The notes beneath the pieces were generated by a model that saw only the letters and a list, made by a program, of their open reading frames with translations, searched no databases and was not told the DNA's origin. From positions 1-21,023 of the forward strand of contig CAJBIL010000017.1 of the NCBI GenBank assembly GCA_903953145.1: 21,023 bases of DNA, written 5' to 3'. Origin of the DNA: an uncultured beta proteobacterium (GTDB lineage Bacteria > Pseudomonadota > Gammaproteobacteria > Burkholderiales > Rhodocyclaceae). A program made the translations under genes and the position numbers. Shown piece by piece: positions 14,853-21,023 of the stretch (position 1 is the first letter of the stretch; every line of letters starts with the position of its first letter).

Positions 14853-16025
14853 TCAGACCCCAAGGAAATTGCGGATCAGCATCGATAAGCGGCTTACCAG
14901 TTCACGGCCTTCATCGACGCTAAAATTCAACGGCGGTAATAAGCGCACGACCTTATCGGCTGTTACATTGATCAGCAGCCCGGCATCGAGACCATGTGCT
15001 ACCAACTCACCGCACGGTCGATCCAGTTCGATACCAATCATTAGGCCCTGTCCGCGAATATCGACGATACCAGGTACATCGACCAGCGACTGCGCCAGCC
15101 CTTCACGAATCATCAGACCAATGGCCTCCGCATTCGCCATCAAGCCCTCTTTTTCGATCACATCGATGGTCGTCAGCGCCGCAGTTGTCGCCAACTGATT
15201 GCCGCCAAAGGTTGAACCATGGTTGCCCGGCTTAAACAAACCGGCAGCTTTGCCGGCGGTAATACAGGCACCGATCGGAATACCGCTACCCAGCCCCTTG
15301 GCCATCGTCGCCACGTCGGGAATAATCCCTGCGTGTTGAAAGCCAAACCACGTGCCGGTACGCCCCATTCCGCATTGCACTTCGTCGCACAACAACAGCC
15401 AGCCCTGTTCGTCGCAGAAAGCGCGCAACCCGCGCTGGAATTCAACGTCAGCGATATTGATGCCGCCCTCACCCTGAACAATTTCAAGCATCACGGCGAC
15501 AACGTTCTTGTTGTGCTCAGCGATCGCACGGATCGCCTCAAGATCGTTGTAAGGCACGCGCACAAAACCAGAAACAAGCGGCTCAAAACCGGCCTGTGCC
15601 TTACGGTTACCGGTCGCTGAAAGCGTTGCCATGGTCCGGCCGTGGAAGGCTTTTTCCATGACGATAATCGCCGGGCTGTCGATACCATTCTGATGACCGA
15701 AAAAGCGCGCCAGCTTGATCGCCGCTTCATTGGCTTCGCAACCGGAATTACAGAAAAATACTTCGTCCATGCCGGAAAGCATCGCCAGCTTGTCGGCCAG
15801 TTGCTCCTGCTGCGGCATGCGGTAGAGATTCGAAGTATGCAGGACACGCCCCGCCTGCGCGGTGATCGCCGCAACCAGCGCAGGATGGTTATGTCCGAGT
15901 GTCGACACGGCAATGCCTGACAGCGCGTCAAGATAGCGCTTGCCTTCAGTGTCGTTAATCCAGCTGCCGTCTCCGTGACTGAAGGCGACGGGCAACCGGG
16001 CGTAGGTATTCATCAGGTGAGTCAT
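14853..16025 (-). CDS. argD: Acetylornithine aminotransferase
   Basis: This 390-residue class III PLP aminotransferase converts N-acetylglutamate semialdehyde to N-acetylornithine and may also act in lysine synthesis as the succinyl-DAP aminotransferase. The PLP lysine is Lys243 in TMAKGLGSGIPIGA. The DEVQCGMGRTG motif precedes it, and CNSGCEANEAAIKLAR and NHGSTFGGNQLA flank the substrate and cofactor site. ATG at 16025 (MTHLMNTYARLP) with AAGGGG about 8 nt upstream is the likely start, with 16013 as an alternative. It heads the arginine operon. The 197-nt divergent spacer to the ParA gene holds a GNRA-loop hairpin in its leader. Confidence 0.96.
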   Translation of the reverse strand: MTHLMNTYARLPVAFSHGDGSWINDTEGKRYLDALSGIAVSTLGHNHPALVAAITAQAGRVLHTSNLYRMPQQEQLADKLAMLSGMDEVFFCNSGCEANEAAIKLARFFGHQNGIDSPAIIVMEKAFHGRTMATLSATGNRKAQAGFEPLVSGFVRVPYNDLEAIRAIAEHNKNVVAVMLEIVQGEGGINIADVEFQRGLRAFCDEQGWLLLCDEVQCGMGRTGTWFGFQHAGIIPDVATMAKGLGSGIPIGACITAGKAAGLFKPGNHGSTFGGNQLATTAALTTIDVIEKEGLMANAEAIGLMIREGLAQSLVDVPGIVDIRGQGLMIGIELDRPCGELVAHGLDAGLLINVTADKVVRLLPPLNFSVDEGRELVSRLSMLIRNFLGV

Positions 16026-16058
16026 AAACTACCCCTTGAGGAGGCTCTAAAACTGAAA

Positions 16059-16076
16059 CGGCGGCTTGCGCCGCCG
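16059..16076 (-). promoter_or_regulatory. GNRA-tetraloop hairpin in the argD leader
   Basis: A perfect 7-bp GC stem (16059-16065 with 16070-16076) has, in the minus-strand transcript, the loop GCAA, a GNRA tetraloop. It lies 33 nt before the argD start codon. There is no continuous U-run after it, so it is not a plain terminator. It could stabilise the mRNA or influence translation. Confidence 0.5.
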
Positions 16077-16211
16077 GAATAATCACGCTCTTGCATTGTG
16101 ACATTCTTAGCTTGAAGGCTTGCGCAGCAATCGTGCAAGGGCTCGAATGTTAAGGGAAAATGGGCGCCTTGTATATACGCTCAAGCATACACAAGCAGCC
16201 TTTCAACACGT

Positions 16212-16217
16212 TACAAT
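16212..16217 (+). promoter_or_regulatory. Possible -10 of a leaderless ParA transcript
   Basis: TACAAT ends 5 nt before the ParA ATG at 16223, so transcription would start at or next to the start codon. No Shine-Dalgarno precedes that ATG, which fits a leaderless mRNA. The -35 region (around 16189) does not match well. Confidence 0.3.
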
Positions 16218-16222
16218 GCGCC

Positions 16223-16993
16223 ATGAGAATCGCAGTGTTCAATCAAAAAGGGGGCGTTGGCAAAACAACGACGACGCTGAATCTCGCCGCCGCCATTGTT
16301 CGCGCAGGTGGTCAGCCTTTGTTACTGGACCTGGACCCACAAGGCCACCTGACCGGCATCCACGGCCCTGCACCACAAGAGTCAAGCCGTAGCCTTTTTG
16401 GCTTCTATCAGGACTTGCGCGGGCTTGACGAGCTGGCCATCCCCTGGAAAGACATCGGCAGGCTTGTTCCATCGCATCAGCAATTGCTCAAGGTTGATTC
16501 AATCTTCGGCAAAGGCCCGGCCATTCTCAACAAACTACGCAACGGGCTCGATGCTGTCGATGCAGCCATCCCTGGCAATGCGGCACAAAACACGCTGATC
16601 GACTGTTGCCCATACGTTGGCGTACTTGCACTGAATGCAATTTTCGCCTGCGATGTTTTGCTGATCCCGATATCAACGGACTACCTTTCTCTTCAGGCTG
16701 CCGAGCATATGACACGGACGCTGGCGATTCTTGAGCCGGTACTAAAACGTCGCATTGAACGTCGCTACCTTCTCACGCGCTTCGACAGACGGCGAAAGAT
16801 GAGTGAGGATGTGCAGAACCGTCTGCGCGCACGCTATGCAGAAGAAGTGTGCAAGACAGTGATCTCAGAAAATGTAGCGATTGCCGAAAGCCCGTCACAG
16901 AACCGAGATGTATTCAGCCACAACGCCGCCAGTGCGGGCGCCAGAGATTACGCTGCGCTTTACCAGGAATTAAAGCAGCAAGGCTTTCTGTAG
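16223..16993 (+). CDS. Orphan ParA-family ATPase
   Basis: This 256-residue MinD/ParA-type deviant Walker ATPase has KGGVGKTT at 9-16 with the signature lysine, LLLDLDPQGH at 33-42, and a third motif TLIDCCPYVG. Members form ATP-dependent dimers that bind DNA or membrane and position plasmids, chromosomes or protein clusters. There is no N-terminal DNA-binding domain, and no parB or parS-like repeat follows, so it is not a normal partition operon. The start at 16223 gives the standard MRIAVFNQKGG; an upstream ATG at 16160 with a nearby AAGGG would add 21 unlikely residues. It converges on the 81-residue gene with only 12 nt between. Its cargo is unknown. Confidence 0.9.
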   Translation: MRIAVFNQKGGVGKTTTTLNLAAAIVRAGGQPLLLDLDPQGHLTGIHGPAPQESSRSLFGFYQDLRGLDELAIPWKDIGRLVPSHQQLLKVDSIFGKGPAILNKLRNGLDAVDAAIPGNAAQNTLIDCCPYVGVLALNAIFACDVLLIPISTDYLSLQAAEHMTRTLAILEPVLKRRIERRYLLTRFDRRRKMSEDVQNRLRARYAEEVCKTVISENVAIAESPSQNRDVFSHNAASAGARDYAALYQELKQQGFL

Positions 16994-17005
16994 CGCACCA
17001 CTACG

Positions 17006-17251
17006 CTACGGCCCAACAGGCTTGACGCCTCCCGAAATAAGGTCGACCACCTCTTCGTAAGTAATCGGGCCGCTGCGTGGTGCCTGAATCAACAGACGCT
17101 TCGCCTCAAGGATTTCGCAGCCCAGATAAATCTGCCGGAGCTTACGTTCGGCATCAGGCTCGTCCTTGCCAAAAATCAACAGATTATCGACCACTGAACC
17201 ATTGCGCGTCCGAATGCGAAAACCGTACTTTGCGCTCATTGAAGGCTGCAT
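17006..17251 (-). CDS. Small hypothetical protein next to the orphan ParA
   Basis: This 81-residue cytoplasmic protein is not recognised. The N-terminal half looks beta-rich (YGFRIRTRNGSVVDNLLIFG), followed by an amphipathic helix (DEPDAERKLRQIYLG) and a C-terminal ITYEEVVDLISGG helix. A good Shine-Dalgarno, AAGGTG, lies 5 nt before the ATG at 17251, and a perfect TATAAT with a 14-bp palindrome lies upstream, so it is very probably expressed. It ends 12 nt from the ParA stop on the opposite strand without an obvious terminator between. Function cannot be inferred. Confidence 0.72.
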   Translation of the reverse strand: MQPSMSAKYGFRIRTRNGSVVDNLLIFGKDEPDAERKLRQIYLGCEILEAKRLLIQAPRSGPITYEEVVDLISGGVKPVGP

Positions 17252-17296
17252 AAAAACACCTTAATATCAATCAGATGTATCGACTATATGCAGTAA

Positions 17297-17302
17297 ATTA
17301 TA
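17297..17302 (-). promoter_or_regulatory. -10 element of the 81-residue gene
   Basis: On the minus strand this is an exact TATAAT, giving a leader of about 40 nt. The -35 position (about 17320-17325) reads AAACAA, a poor match, which suggests dependence on an activator or on the adjacent palindrome. Confidence 0.5.
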
Positions 17303-17308
17303 GGAATG

Positions 17309-17322
17309 CAAGGCGCGCCTTG
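17309..17322. promoter_or_regulatory. 14-bp perfect palindrome CAAGGCGCGCCTTG
   Basis: This self-complementary 14-mer lies between the -10 and -35 positions of the putative promoter for the 81-residue gene, as an operator would. On the plus strand it is followed by six T, so with a CGCG loop it could also act as a short terminator for plus-strand transcription reading through from the ParA gene. A second stem, GCCTTG/CAAGGC (17317-17322 with 17330-17335), overlaps it. Confidence 0.5.
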
Positions 17323-17401
17323 TTTTTTGCAAGGCAGGCGTAAGAAATGCGGGGCATGATACTGTTGAATTTTTCCAGATAACACACCATGCGTCCGTCG
17401 A

Positions 17402-17431
17402 CTGACGACGCCTCACCCTTTCTGTTAGAAT
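17402..17431 (+). promoter_or_regulatory. Promoter of the DUF3579 gene
   Basis: CTGACG (17402-17407) and TAGAAT (17426-17431) are separated by 18 bp and fit a sigma-70 promoter. The transcript would have a leader of about 70 nt with a CCTGC-AGAT-GCAGG hairpin at 17443-17456 and a possible outer CCGTG/CACGG pairing. Confidence 0.45.
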
Positions 17432-17506
17432 CCGTGCGCTTCCCTGCAGATGCAGGAGCCTAATGACCATAATTCACGGTGCACATTGCCGGGACATCGC
17501 CGATAC

Positions 17507-17815
17507 ATGAGTATTTCGTCGAACAACACATTCATCATCATCGGGCTGACTACCGAAGGTAAAAAATTCCGCCCCAGTGACTGGGCCGAGAGGCTTTGTG
17601 GCGTGCTGTCAGCTTTCGGTGCCGAAAAGAAAATGAAGTATTCGCCTTATGTCGGACCTGGTGACTACAGTGGTGAAAAAGCGGTATTTGTTGACGGGCG
17701 GCTTTACGAGGTCGAGCCAATGGCGTACCGGTTTGTCTTGAACTTCGCTCAGGACAACGATCTACAAGTACTTGACGGGGTTTGCCCGATTGATGGCAAA
17801 GGCAAAAAAGCCTGA
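17507..17815 (+). CDS. DUF3579 family protein
   Basis: This 102-residue small cytoplasmic protein has the DUF3579 pattern: FIIIGLTTEGKKFRPSDWAE at 9-28, RLCGVLSAFG, then KYSPYVGP and VEPMAYRFVLNFAQDNDLQV. The family is mostly betaproteobacterial and of unknown function. The start at 17507 (MSISSNNTF) matches the family; the frame is open to an ATG at 17450 that would add 19 residues inside the leader hairpin. The Shine-Dalgarno is weak (GGGA, 12 nt away). It shares a terminator with the convergent rpsT. Confidence 0.85.
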   Translation: MSISSNNTFIIIGLTTEGKKFRPSDWAERLCGVLSAFGAEKKMKYSPYVGPGDYSGEKAVFVDGRLYEVEPMAYRFVLNFAQDNDLQVLDGVCPIDGKGKKA

Positions 17816-17847
17816 GCCTGCTTGAAATATCAAGCTTGATACCAATA

Positions 17848-17873
17848 AAAACGGCGTCCTAAGACGCCGTTTT
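17848..17873. terminator. Bidirectional terminator between DUF3579 gene and rpsT
   Basis: A perfect 11-bp stem AAAACGGCGTC (17848-17858) with GACGCCGTTTT (17863-17873) and a 4-nt loop lies between the two convergent genes, with T/A runs on both sides. Confidence 0.9.
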
Positions 17874-17891
17874 AGTTTCAGCAAGAACTGA

Positions 17892-18164
17892 TCAGGCTGC
17901 GACAGCAAGCGCCTTGATCTGGGCCGACAGGCGGCTCTTATGGCGCGATGCCTTGTTCTTGTGAATGATTTTTTTGTCGGCGATGCGATCAAGCACCGAG
18001 ACTGATTCCTGGTAAATGCTTTGAGCAGCAGCTTTGTCGCCAGCGACAATCGCCTTTTGCACACGCTTGACAGCGGTGCGCAAGGTGGAGCGCAGGCTAG
18101 CGTTGTGAGCACGTTGTTTAACGGCTTGGCGGGCACGCTTGCGTGCTTGTGCGCTGTTGGCCAT
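17892..18164 (-). CDS. rpsT: 30S ribosomal protein S20
   Basis: This 90-residue, very basic, helical protein starts MANSAQARKRARQAVKQRAH and contains KKIIHKNKASRHKSRL near the C-terminus, both S20 hallmarks. It binds 16S rRNA early in small-subunit assembly. It stands alone, as usual for rpsT, with a strong promoter 47 nt upstream and a terminator just after the stop. In other bacteria S20 represses its own translation; no specific leader structure for that was recognised here. Confidence 0.98.
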   Translation of the reverse strand: MANSAQARKRARQAVKQRAHNASLRSTLRTAVKRVQKAIVAGDKAAAQSIYQESVSVLDRIADKKIIHKNKASRHKSRLSAQIKALAVAA

Positions 18165-18210
18165 GAATGTTGTCCCTAAAAATAGCTGATGCGTTGATCG
18201 AAAACGCAGG

Positions 18211-18239
18211 ATTATACGGAGTTACGGCGCTGCATGCAA
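18211..18239 (-). promoter_or_regulatory. Strong sigma-70 promoter of rpsT
   Basis: On the minus strand TTGCAT (18234-18239), a 17-bp spacer and a perfect TATAAT (18211-18216). Transcription would start near 18204, giving a leader of about 40 nt before the rpsT ATG. Confidence 0.85.
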
Positions 18240-18291
18240 GCAACCCCTCAACAAACCTGTTCCTTGTGCATTGCGCGGATAGCCGCCCTGT

Positions 18292-18319
18292 TTTACTCGT
18301 GTCATGAAGCGGCTAAGAT
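18292..18319 (+). promoter_or_regulatory. Possible murJ promoter
   Basis: TTTACT (18292-18297) and TAAGAT (18314-18319) with a 16-bp spacer are a moderate sigma-70 match, about 40 nt before the murJ start. An ACTCGT/ACGAGT inverted repeat (18295-18300 and 18342-18347) overlaps its -35. Confidence 0.35.
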
Positions 18320-18358
18320 GGCGTCTTTCGCGCAGCAGATACGAGTCAAACCCAAAAA

Positions 18359-19897
18359 ATGAATCTGCTAAAAGCCCTCATTACTGTTAGCGGGATGACC
18401 TTGCTGTCCCGCATTCTCGGGTTCGTGCGTGATTTTGTGATTGCACGTACGTTTGGTGCAGGCATGCTGACGGATGCTTTTTTTGTCGCTTTCAAGCTAC
18501 CCAATTTGCTGCGGCGTTTATTTGCGGAGGGTGCTTTTTCGCAGGCTTTTGTGCCGATTCTTGGCGAATATAAAAATCAGCGCGGCGACGAGGAAACCCG
18601 ACGCCTGGTAAATCATGTGGCGAGCCTGCTTTTCCTCATATTGCTGGTTGTAACACTGCTCGGTATGGCTGCTGCACCAGTGCTTGTTTATATATCGGCG
18701 CCCGGTTTTGCTGCCGACGCCGACAAATTTGCATTAACCGTCGAATTGACGCGCATTACCTTCCCCTACATTCTGTTCATGTCGCTGGTCGCACTTTCCG
18801 GCGGTATTCTCAACACATGGAGCCGCTTTGCCGTGCCCGCATTCACGCCGGTACTGCTCAATCTTGCCTTCATCGGCATGGCGCTTTTTGCGGCACCCTG
18901 GTTCGACCCACCCATTCTGGTTCTTGGCTGGGCAGTTTTTCTGGGTGGTGCACTTCAGCTGCTGTTTCAAGTGCCTTACCTGAAGCGAATCGGCATGCTG
19001 CCGCGCTTCTCGTTTAACTGGAAGGATGAAGGCGTCCGCCGAATTCTGCGCCTGATGGGCCCCGCCGTGCTCGGCGTTTCTGTCGCGCAGGTGAGTTTGC
19101 TGATCAATACAATCTTTGCCTCTTTTCTCGGCACGGGAAGCGTTTCCTGGCTTTATTACGCGGATCGACTGATGGAATTCCCGGCCGGGATGCTTGGTGC
19201 TGCGCTTGGCACCATCCTTCTGCCATCGCTGGCCAAATATCATGCCGGTCAGAAATTCGAGGAATACTCGAAGCTGCTCGATTGGGGGCTGCGCCTGACT
19301 TTGCTGCTTGCCGCACCCGCCGCGCTGGCGCTGGCGATCATCGCCGTGCCACTGATCGCGACGCTGTTTCATCACGGCGCTTTCAGTGCCGATGACGTAT
19401 TCAAAACCCGGGATGCGCTGGTCGCCTACAGTGTAGGGCTACTCGGCATGATTCTGGTCAAGGTGCTGGCGCCCGGTTTTTATGCCCGGCAGAACGTACG
19501 GACGCCGGTCAAAATTGCGCTGCTCTCACTTTTTGTGACGCAAATTCTCAATCTGGCGCTGATTGGCTGGCTCGCACATGCCGGGCTGGCGCTATCAATC
19601 GGCCTTGCGGCCTGCCTGAATGCTGCGCTGCTCTACCGGGGCTTGCGTCAACACGGCATTTACACGCCGCAAGCGGGCTGGCCCGTCTTCTACGCAAAGC
19701 TGCTGTTTGCCATGCTGGTGATGGGCATCGTGCTCTGGTTTTCTACCGGTCAGGCTGCCGAATGGCTGCACTTCGGGCTGCTGGAGCGGTTGCTAAGGCT
19801 ATCTGTGATTGTCAGCCTTGGCGCCGTCGCGTATTTCGCAACATTATGGCTATCAGGTTTCCGGCTTCGTGATTTCAAACGACATGCAGCAGAATGA
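18359..19897 (+). CDS. murJ: Lipid II flippase MurJ
   Basis: This 512-residue inner-membrane protein of the MurJ/MviN family (MOP superfamily) moves lipid II across the cytoplasmic membrane for peptidoglycan synthesis. It has hydrophobic helices over almost its whole length, consistent with 14. Conserved blocks include the N-terminus MNLLKALITVSGMTLLSRIL, RDFVIARTFGAG, FKLPNLLRRLFAEGAFSQAF with the essential-type arginines, and YYADRLMEFPAGMLGAALGT. The start is certain from the family, although no Shine-Dalgarno is seen before it. It is followed after 19 nt by the PEBP gene. Confidence 0.97.
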   Translation: MNLLKALITVSGMTLLSRILGFVRDFVIARTFGAGMLTDAFFVAFKLPNLLRRLFAEGAFSQAFVPILGEYKNQRGDEETRRLVNHVASLLFLILLVVTLLGMAAAPVLVYISAPGFAADADKFALTVELTRITFPYILFMSLVALSGGILNTWSRFAVPAFTPVLLNLAFIGMALFAAPWFDPPILVLGWAVFLGGALQLLFQVPYLKRIGMLPRFSFNWKDEGVRRILRLMGPAVLGVSVAQVSLLINTIFASFLGTGSVSWLYYADRLMEFPAGMLGAALGTILLPSLAKYHAGQKFEEYSKLLDWGLRLTLLLAAPAALALAIIAVPLIATLFHHGAFSADDVFKTRDALVAYSVGLLGMILVKVLAPGFYARQNVRTPVKIALLSLFVTQILNLALIGWLAHAGLALSIGLAACLNAALLYRGLRQHGIYTPQAGWPVFYAKLLFAMLVMGIVLWFSTGQAAEWLHFGLLERLLRLSVIVSLGAVAYFATLWLSGFRLRDFKRHAAE

Positions 19898-19916
19898 TTA
19901 ACCAGGAGGAGCAACA

Positions 19917-20546
19917 ATGAAACTGACCAGTAGCAGCTTCAATGAAGGACAAAAGATACCGGGTGATTTCGCTTTCTGCATCCCGGATACGGCACACCAT
20001 GTCTGTCTCGGCCAGAACCTGAATCCGTCGTTGCAGTGGTCTGAGGTACCTGCCGGGACACAATCCTTCGTCGTCATCTGCCACGACCCGGATGTACCGA
20101 GCCAGGGGGACGACGTTAATCAGGAAGGTCGCAGCGTACCGGCCTCGCTACCTCGCGTGGACTTTTTCCACTGGGTACTGATTGATCTGCCGTCAAGCCT
20201 GCACGCGATCCGGCAAGGCGAATTCTCCAGCGACGTGACGCCACGCGGCAAACCCGGCCCGGCCGCAGCACACGGCGCCCGGCACGGAATTAACGACTAC
20301 ACCGGCTGGTTCGCGAGCGACAAGGACATGTGCGGCGATTACTACGGCTACGACGGCCCCTGCCCGCCGTGGAATGATGAAATTCGCCATCGCTACGTTT
20401 TTACGGTTTTTGCCCTTGATATTTCTGCACTCCCGGTGGATGGCAAACTCACCGGGCAGCACGTACGCGCGGCAATGCAGGGACATATTCTCGACCAGGC
20501 CAGTCTGACCGGGATTTACACGCTGAACCCGGCGGTTCAACTTTAA
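19917..20546 (+). CDS. YbhB/YbcL-family PEBP-like protein (Raf kinase inhibitor-like)
   Basis: This 209-residue protein has the phosphatidylethanolamine-binding protein fold. The ligand-pocket motif HDPDVP is near 60, FFHWVLIDLPSS near 82-93, and DGPCPPWNDEIRHRYVFTVF in the C-terminal half. It is longer than E. coli YbhB because of inserts such as GDDVNQEGRSVPASLP after the DPD motif and an RHGINDYTGWF segment. No signal peptide is seen, so it is probably cytoplasmic. A strong AGGAGG Shine-Dalgarno precedes the ATG. It is 19 nt after murJ and probably co-transcribed. The function of the bacterial family is unknown. Confidence 0.93.
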   Translation: MKLTSSSFNEGQKIPGDFAFCIPDTAHHVCLGQNLNPSLQWSEVPAGTQSFVVICHDPDVPSQGDDVNQEGRSVPASLPRVDFFHWVLIDLPSSLHAIRQGEFSSDVTPRGKPGPAAAHGARHGINDYTGWFASDKDMCGDYYGYDGPCPPWNDEIRHRYVFTVFALDISALPVDGKLTGQHVRAAMQGHILDQASLTGIYTLNPAVQL

Positions 20547-20700
20547 CCGGAAAAATGAGTCGGCCTGCAAGCCGCATGGAATGGCGTTCTAGCTCGTCAG
20601 ATTGATGGAACGCCAATAAATACGCGGGTCTTCAGAGAGTTAGTGTGCCAAATCACCATCCGGCGCGCCTTGTAGAAGCTTCTGGAGATTCAGTACAAAA
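20547..20700. other. Spacer between the PEBP gene and the hppA terminator
   Basis: No gene is seen. It holds an 8-bp inverted repeat TGGCGTTC/GAACGCCA (20582-20589 with 20608-20615), which lacks a T-run and is unlikely to be a terminator; a copy of GCGCCTTGTA (20665-20674); and the palindrome AGAAGCTTCT at 20674-20683. Confidence 0.4.
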
Positions 20701-20730
20701 AAACGGGGCAGCCAAGCGGCTGCCCCGTTT
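20701..20730 (-). terminator. Intrinsic terminator of hppA
   Basis: A perfect 13-bp stem AAACGGGGCAGCC (20701-20713) with GGCTGCCCCGTTT (20718-20730) and a 4-nt loop. On the minus strand it is followed by a run of seven T, about 40 nt after the hppA stop codon. Confidence 0.92.
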
Positions 20731-20771
20731 AATTAAAGAACCGACAAAAACGGTCAAAAAACGGCTAAAGG

Positions 20772-21023
20772 TCAGGCAACCAGCGGCACAATCATCAGCG
20801 CCACAATGTTGATGATCTTGATCAGCGGGTTAACCGCCGGGCCGGCCGTATCCTTGTAAGGATCGCCAACGGTATCGCCGGTAATGGCGGCCTTGTGGGC
20901 TTCGGAACCCTTGCCACCAAAATGGCCGTCTTCGATGTACTTCTTGGCGTTGTCCCATGCACCGCCGCCGGTCGTCATCGAGATGGCGACAAACAGACCG
21001 GTCACAATGGTACCCATCAGCAG
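20772..21023 (-). CDS. hppA: Membrane-bound proton-translocating pyrophosphatase (C-terminal end, partial)
   Basis: Only the last 83 residues are in the window; the gene runs off the right edge. The sequence GGGAWDNAKKYIEDG, then GDTVGDPYKDTAGPAVNPLI, is the conserved C-terminal catalytic and membrane region of bacterial H+-PPases, which couple PPi hydrolysis to proton (or sodium) pumping across the inner membrane. The conserved aspartates and lysines of those motifs are intact. It ends in a hydrophobic helix (IINIVALMIVPLVA). The residue that decides K+ dependence lies upstream of the window, so that subtype cannot be called. Confidence 0.95.
   Translation of the reverse strand: MLMGTIVTGLFVAISMTTGGGAWDNAKKYIEDGHFGGKGSEAHKAAITGDTVGDPYKDTAGPAVNPLIKIINIVALMIVPLVA

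Larger units (their letters stand above)
16026..16222. other. Divergent argD/ParA spacer
   Basis: Besides the GNRA hairpin it holds an imperfect CTTGCGC/GTGCAAG stem (16119-16125 with 16133-16139), one copy of GCGCCTTGTA (16164-16173) running into the AT-rich TATATA, and a TACAAT -10-like element at 16212-16217. I could not find an ArgR-type TGAAT...ATTCA box or a well-spaced argD promoter. Confidence 0.4.

Noticed and set aside
16026..16222. ArgR operator upstream of argD
   Set aside because: No TGAAT...ATTCA-type box was found.
18734..19375. Minus-strand open frame of 213 codons
   Set aside because: It is antisense to murJ, with Gln/Arg/His-rich shadow composition.
20582..20615. Terminator for the PEBP gene
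   Set aside because: The 8-bp inverted repeat has an 18-nt loop and no following T-run.
75..20672. GCGCCTTG as a DNA uptake sequence
   Set aside because: The count is too small in one window, and about half the copies lie inside genes where codon use may explain them. Kept only as an over-represented word.
1..21023. tRNA, rRNA, CRISPR array, insertion sequence
   Set aside because: No cloverleaf, rRNA-like sequence, regularly spaced repeat or transposase reading frame was seen on either strand.

Overview
The window looks like a piece of chromosome from a betaproteobacterium, most likely of the Rhodocyclales (Dechloromonas/Azonexus-like). This is inferred from moderately high GC, the gene families present (a DUF3579 protein next to rpsT, a CobD/CbiB-like membrane protein next to a NUDIX CoA pyrophosphatase, a BktB-like thiolase, an H+-pumping pyrophosphatase) and gene order. 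No rRNA, tRNA, CRISPR array, insertion sequence or prophage gene was seen. It reads mostly as a core-genome region.

Layout. (1) 1-306: a terminator and a hairpin-rich spacer containing a 111-bp imperfect palindrome. (2) 307-3424, minus strand: a tightly packed three-gene Anbu proteasome-homologue operon (ATP-grasp, alpha-E, Anbu), without the transglutaminase that often accompanies it. (3) 3637-7517, minus strand: aspartic protease, small hypothetical, NUDIX CoA pyrophosphatase, CobD/CbiB-like membrane protein and BktB-like thiolase, ending in a strong terminator. (4) 7516-8241, plus strand: a class I glutamine amidotransferase whose start abuts the divergent protease. (5) 8261-16025, minus strand: one long directional unit argD-argF-argG-DUF2788-ppnP-yajQ-SNF2 helicase, joining the arginine pathway (acetylornithine to argininosuccinate) to nucleoside, signalling and helicase genes. 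(6) 16223-16993, plus strand: an orphan ParA-type ATPase, facing a small unknown gene (17006-17251, minus). (7) 17507-17815: DUF3579 gene, then a shared terminator and convergent rpsT. (8) 18359-20546, plus strand: murJ and a PEBP/YbhB-like gene. (9) 20772-end, minus strand: the C-terminal end of hppA.

The functional themes are arginine biosynthesis, acyl-CoA metabolism and housekeeping (S20, lipid II flippase, pyrophosphatase). The least understood parts are the Anbu operon, the orphan ParA with the neighbouring 81-residue gene, and several palindromic intergenic elements built around the octamer GCGCCTTG. I did not find a clear wholly new multi-gene system; the best leads are regulatory or structural and are listed as findings.
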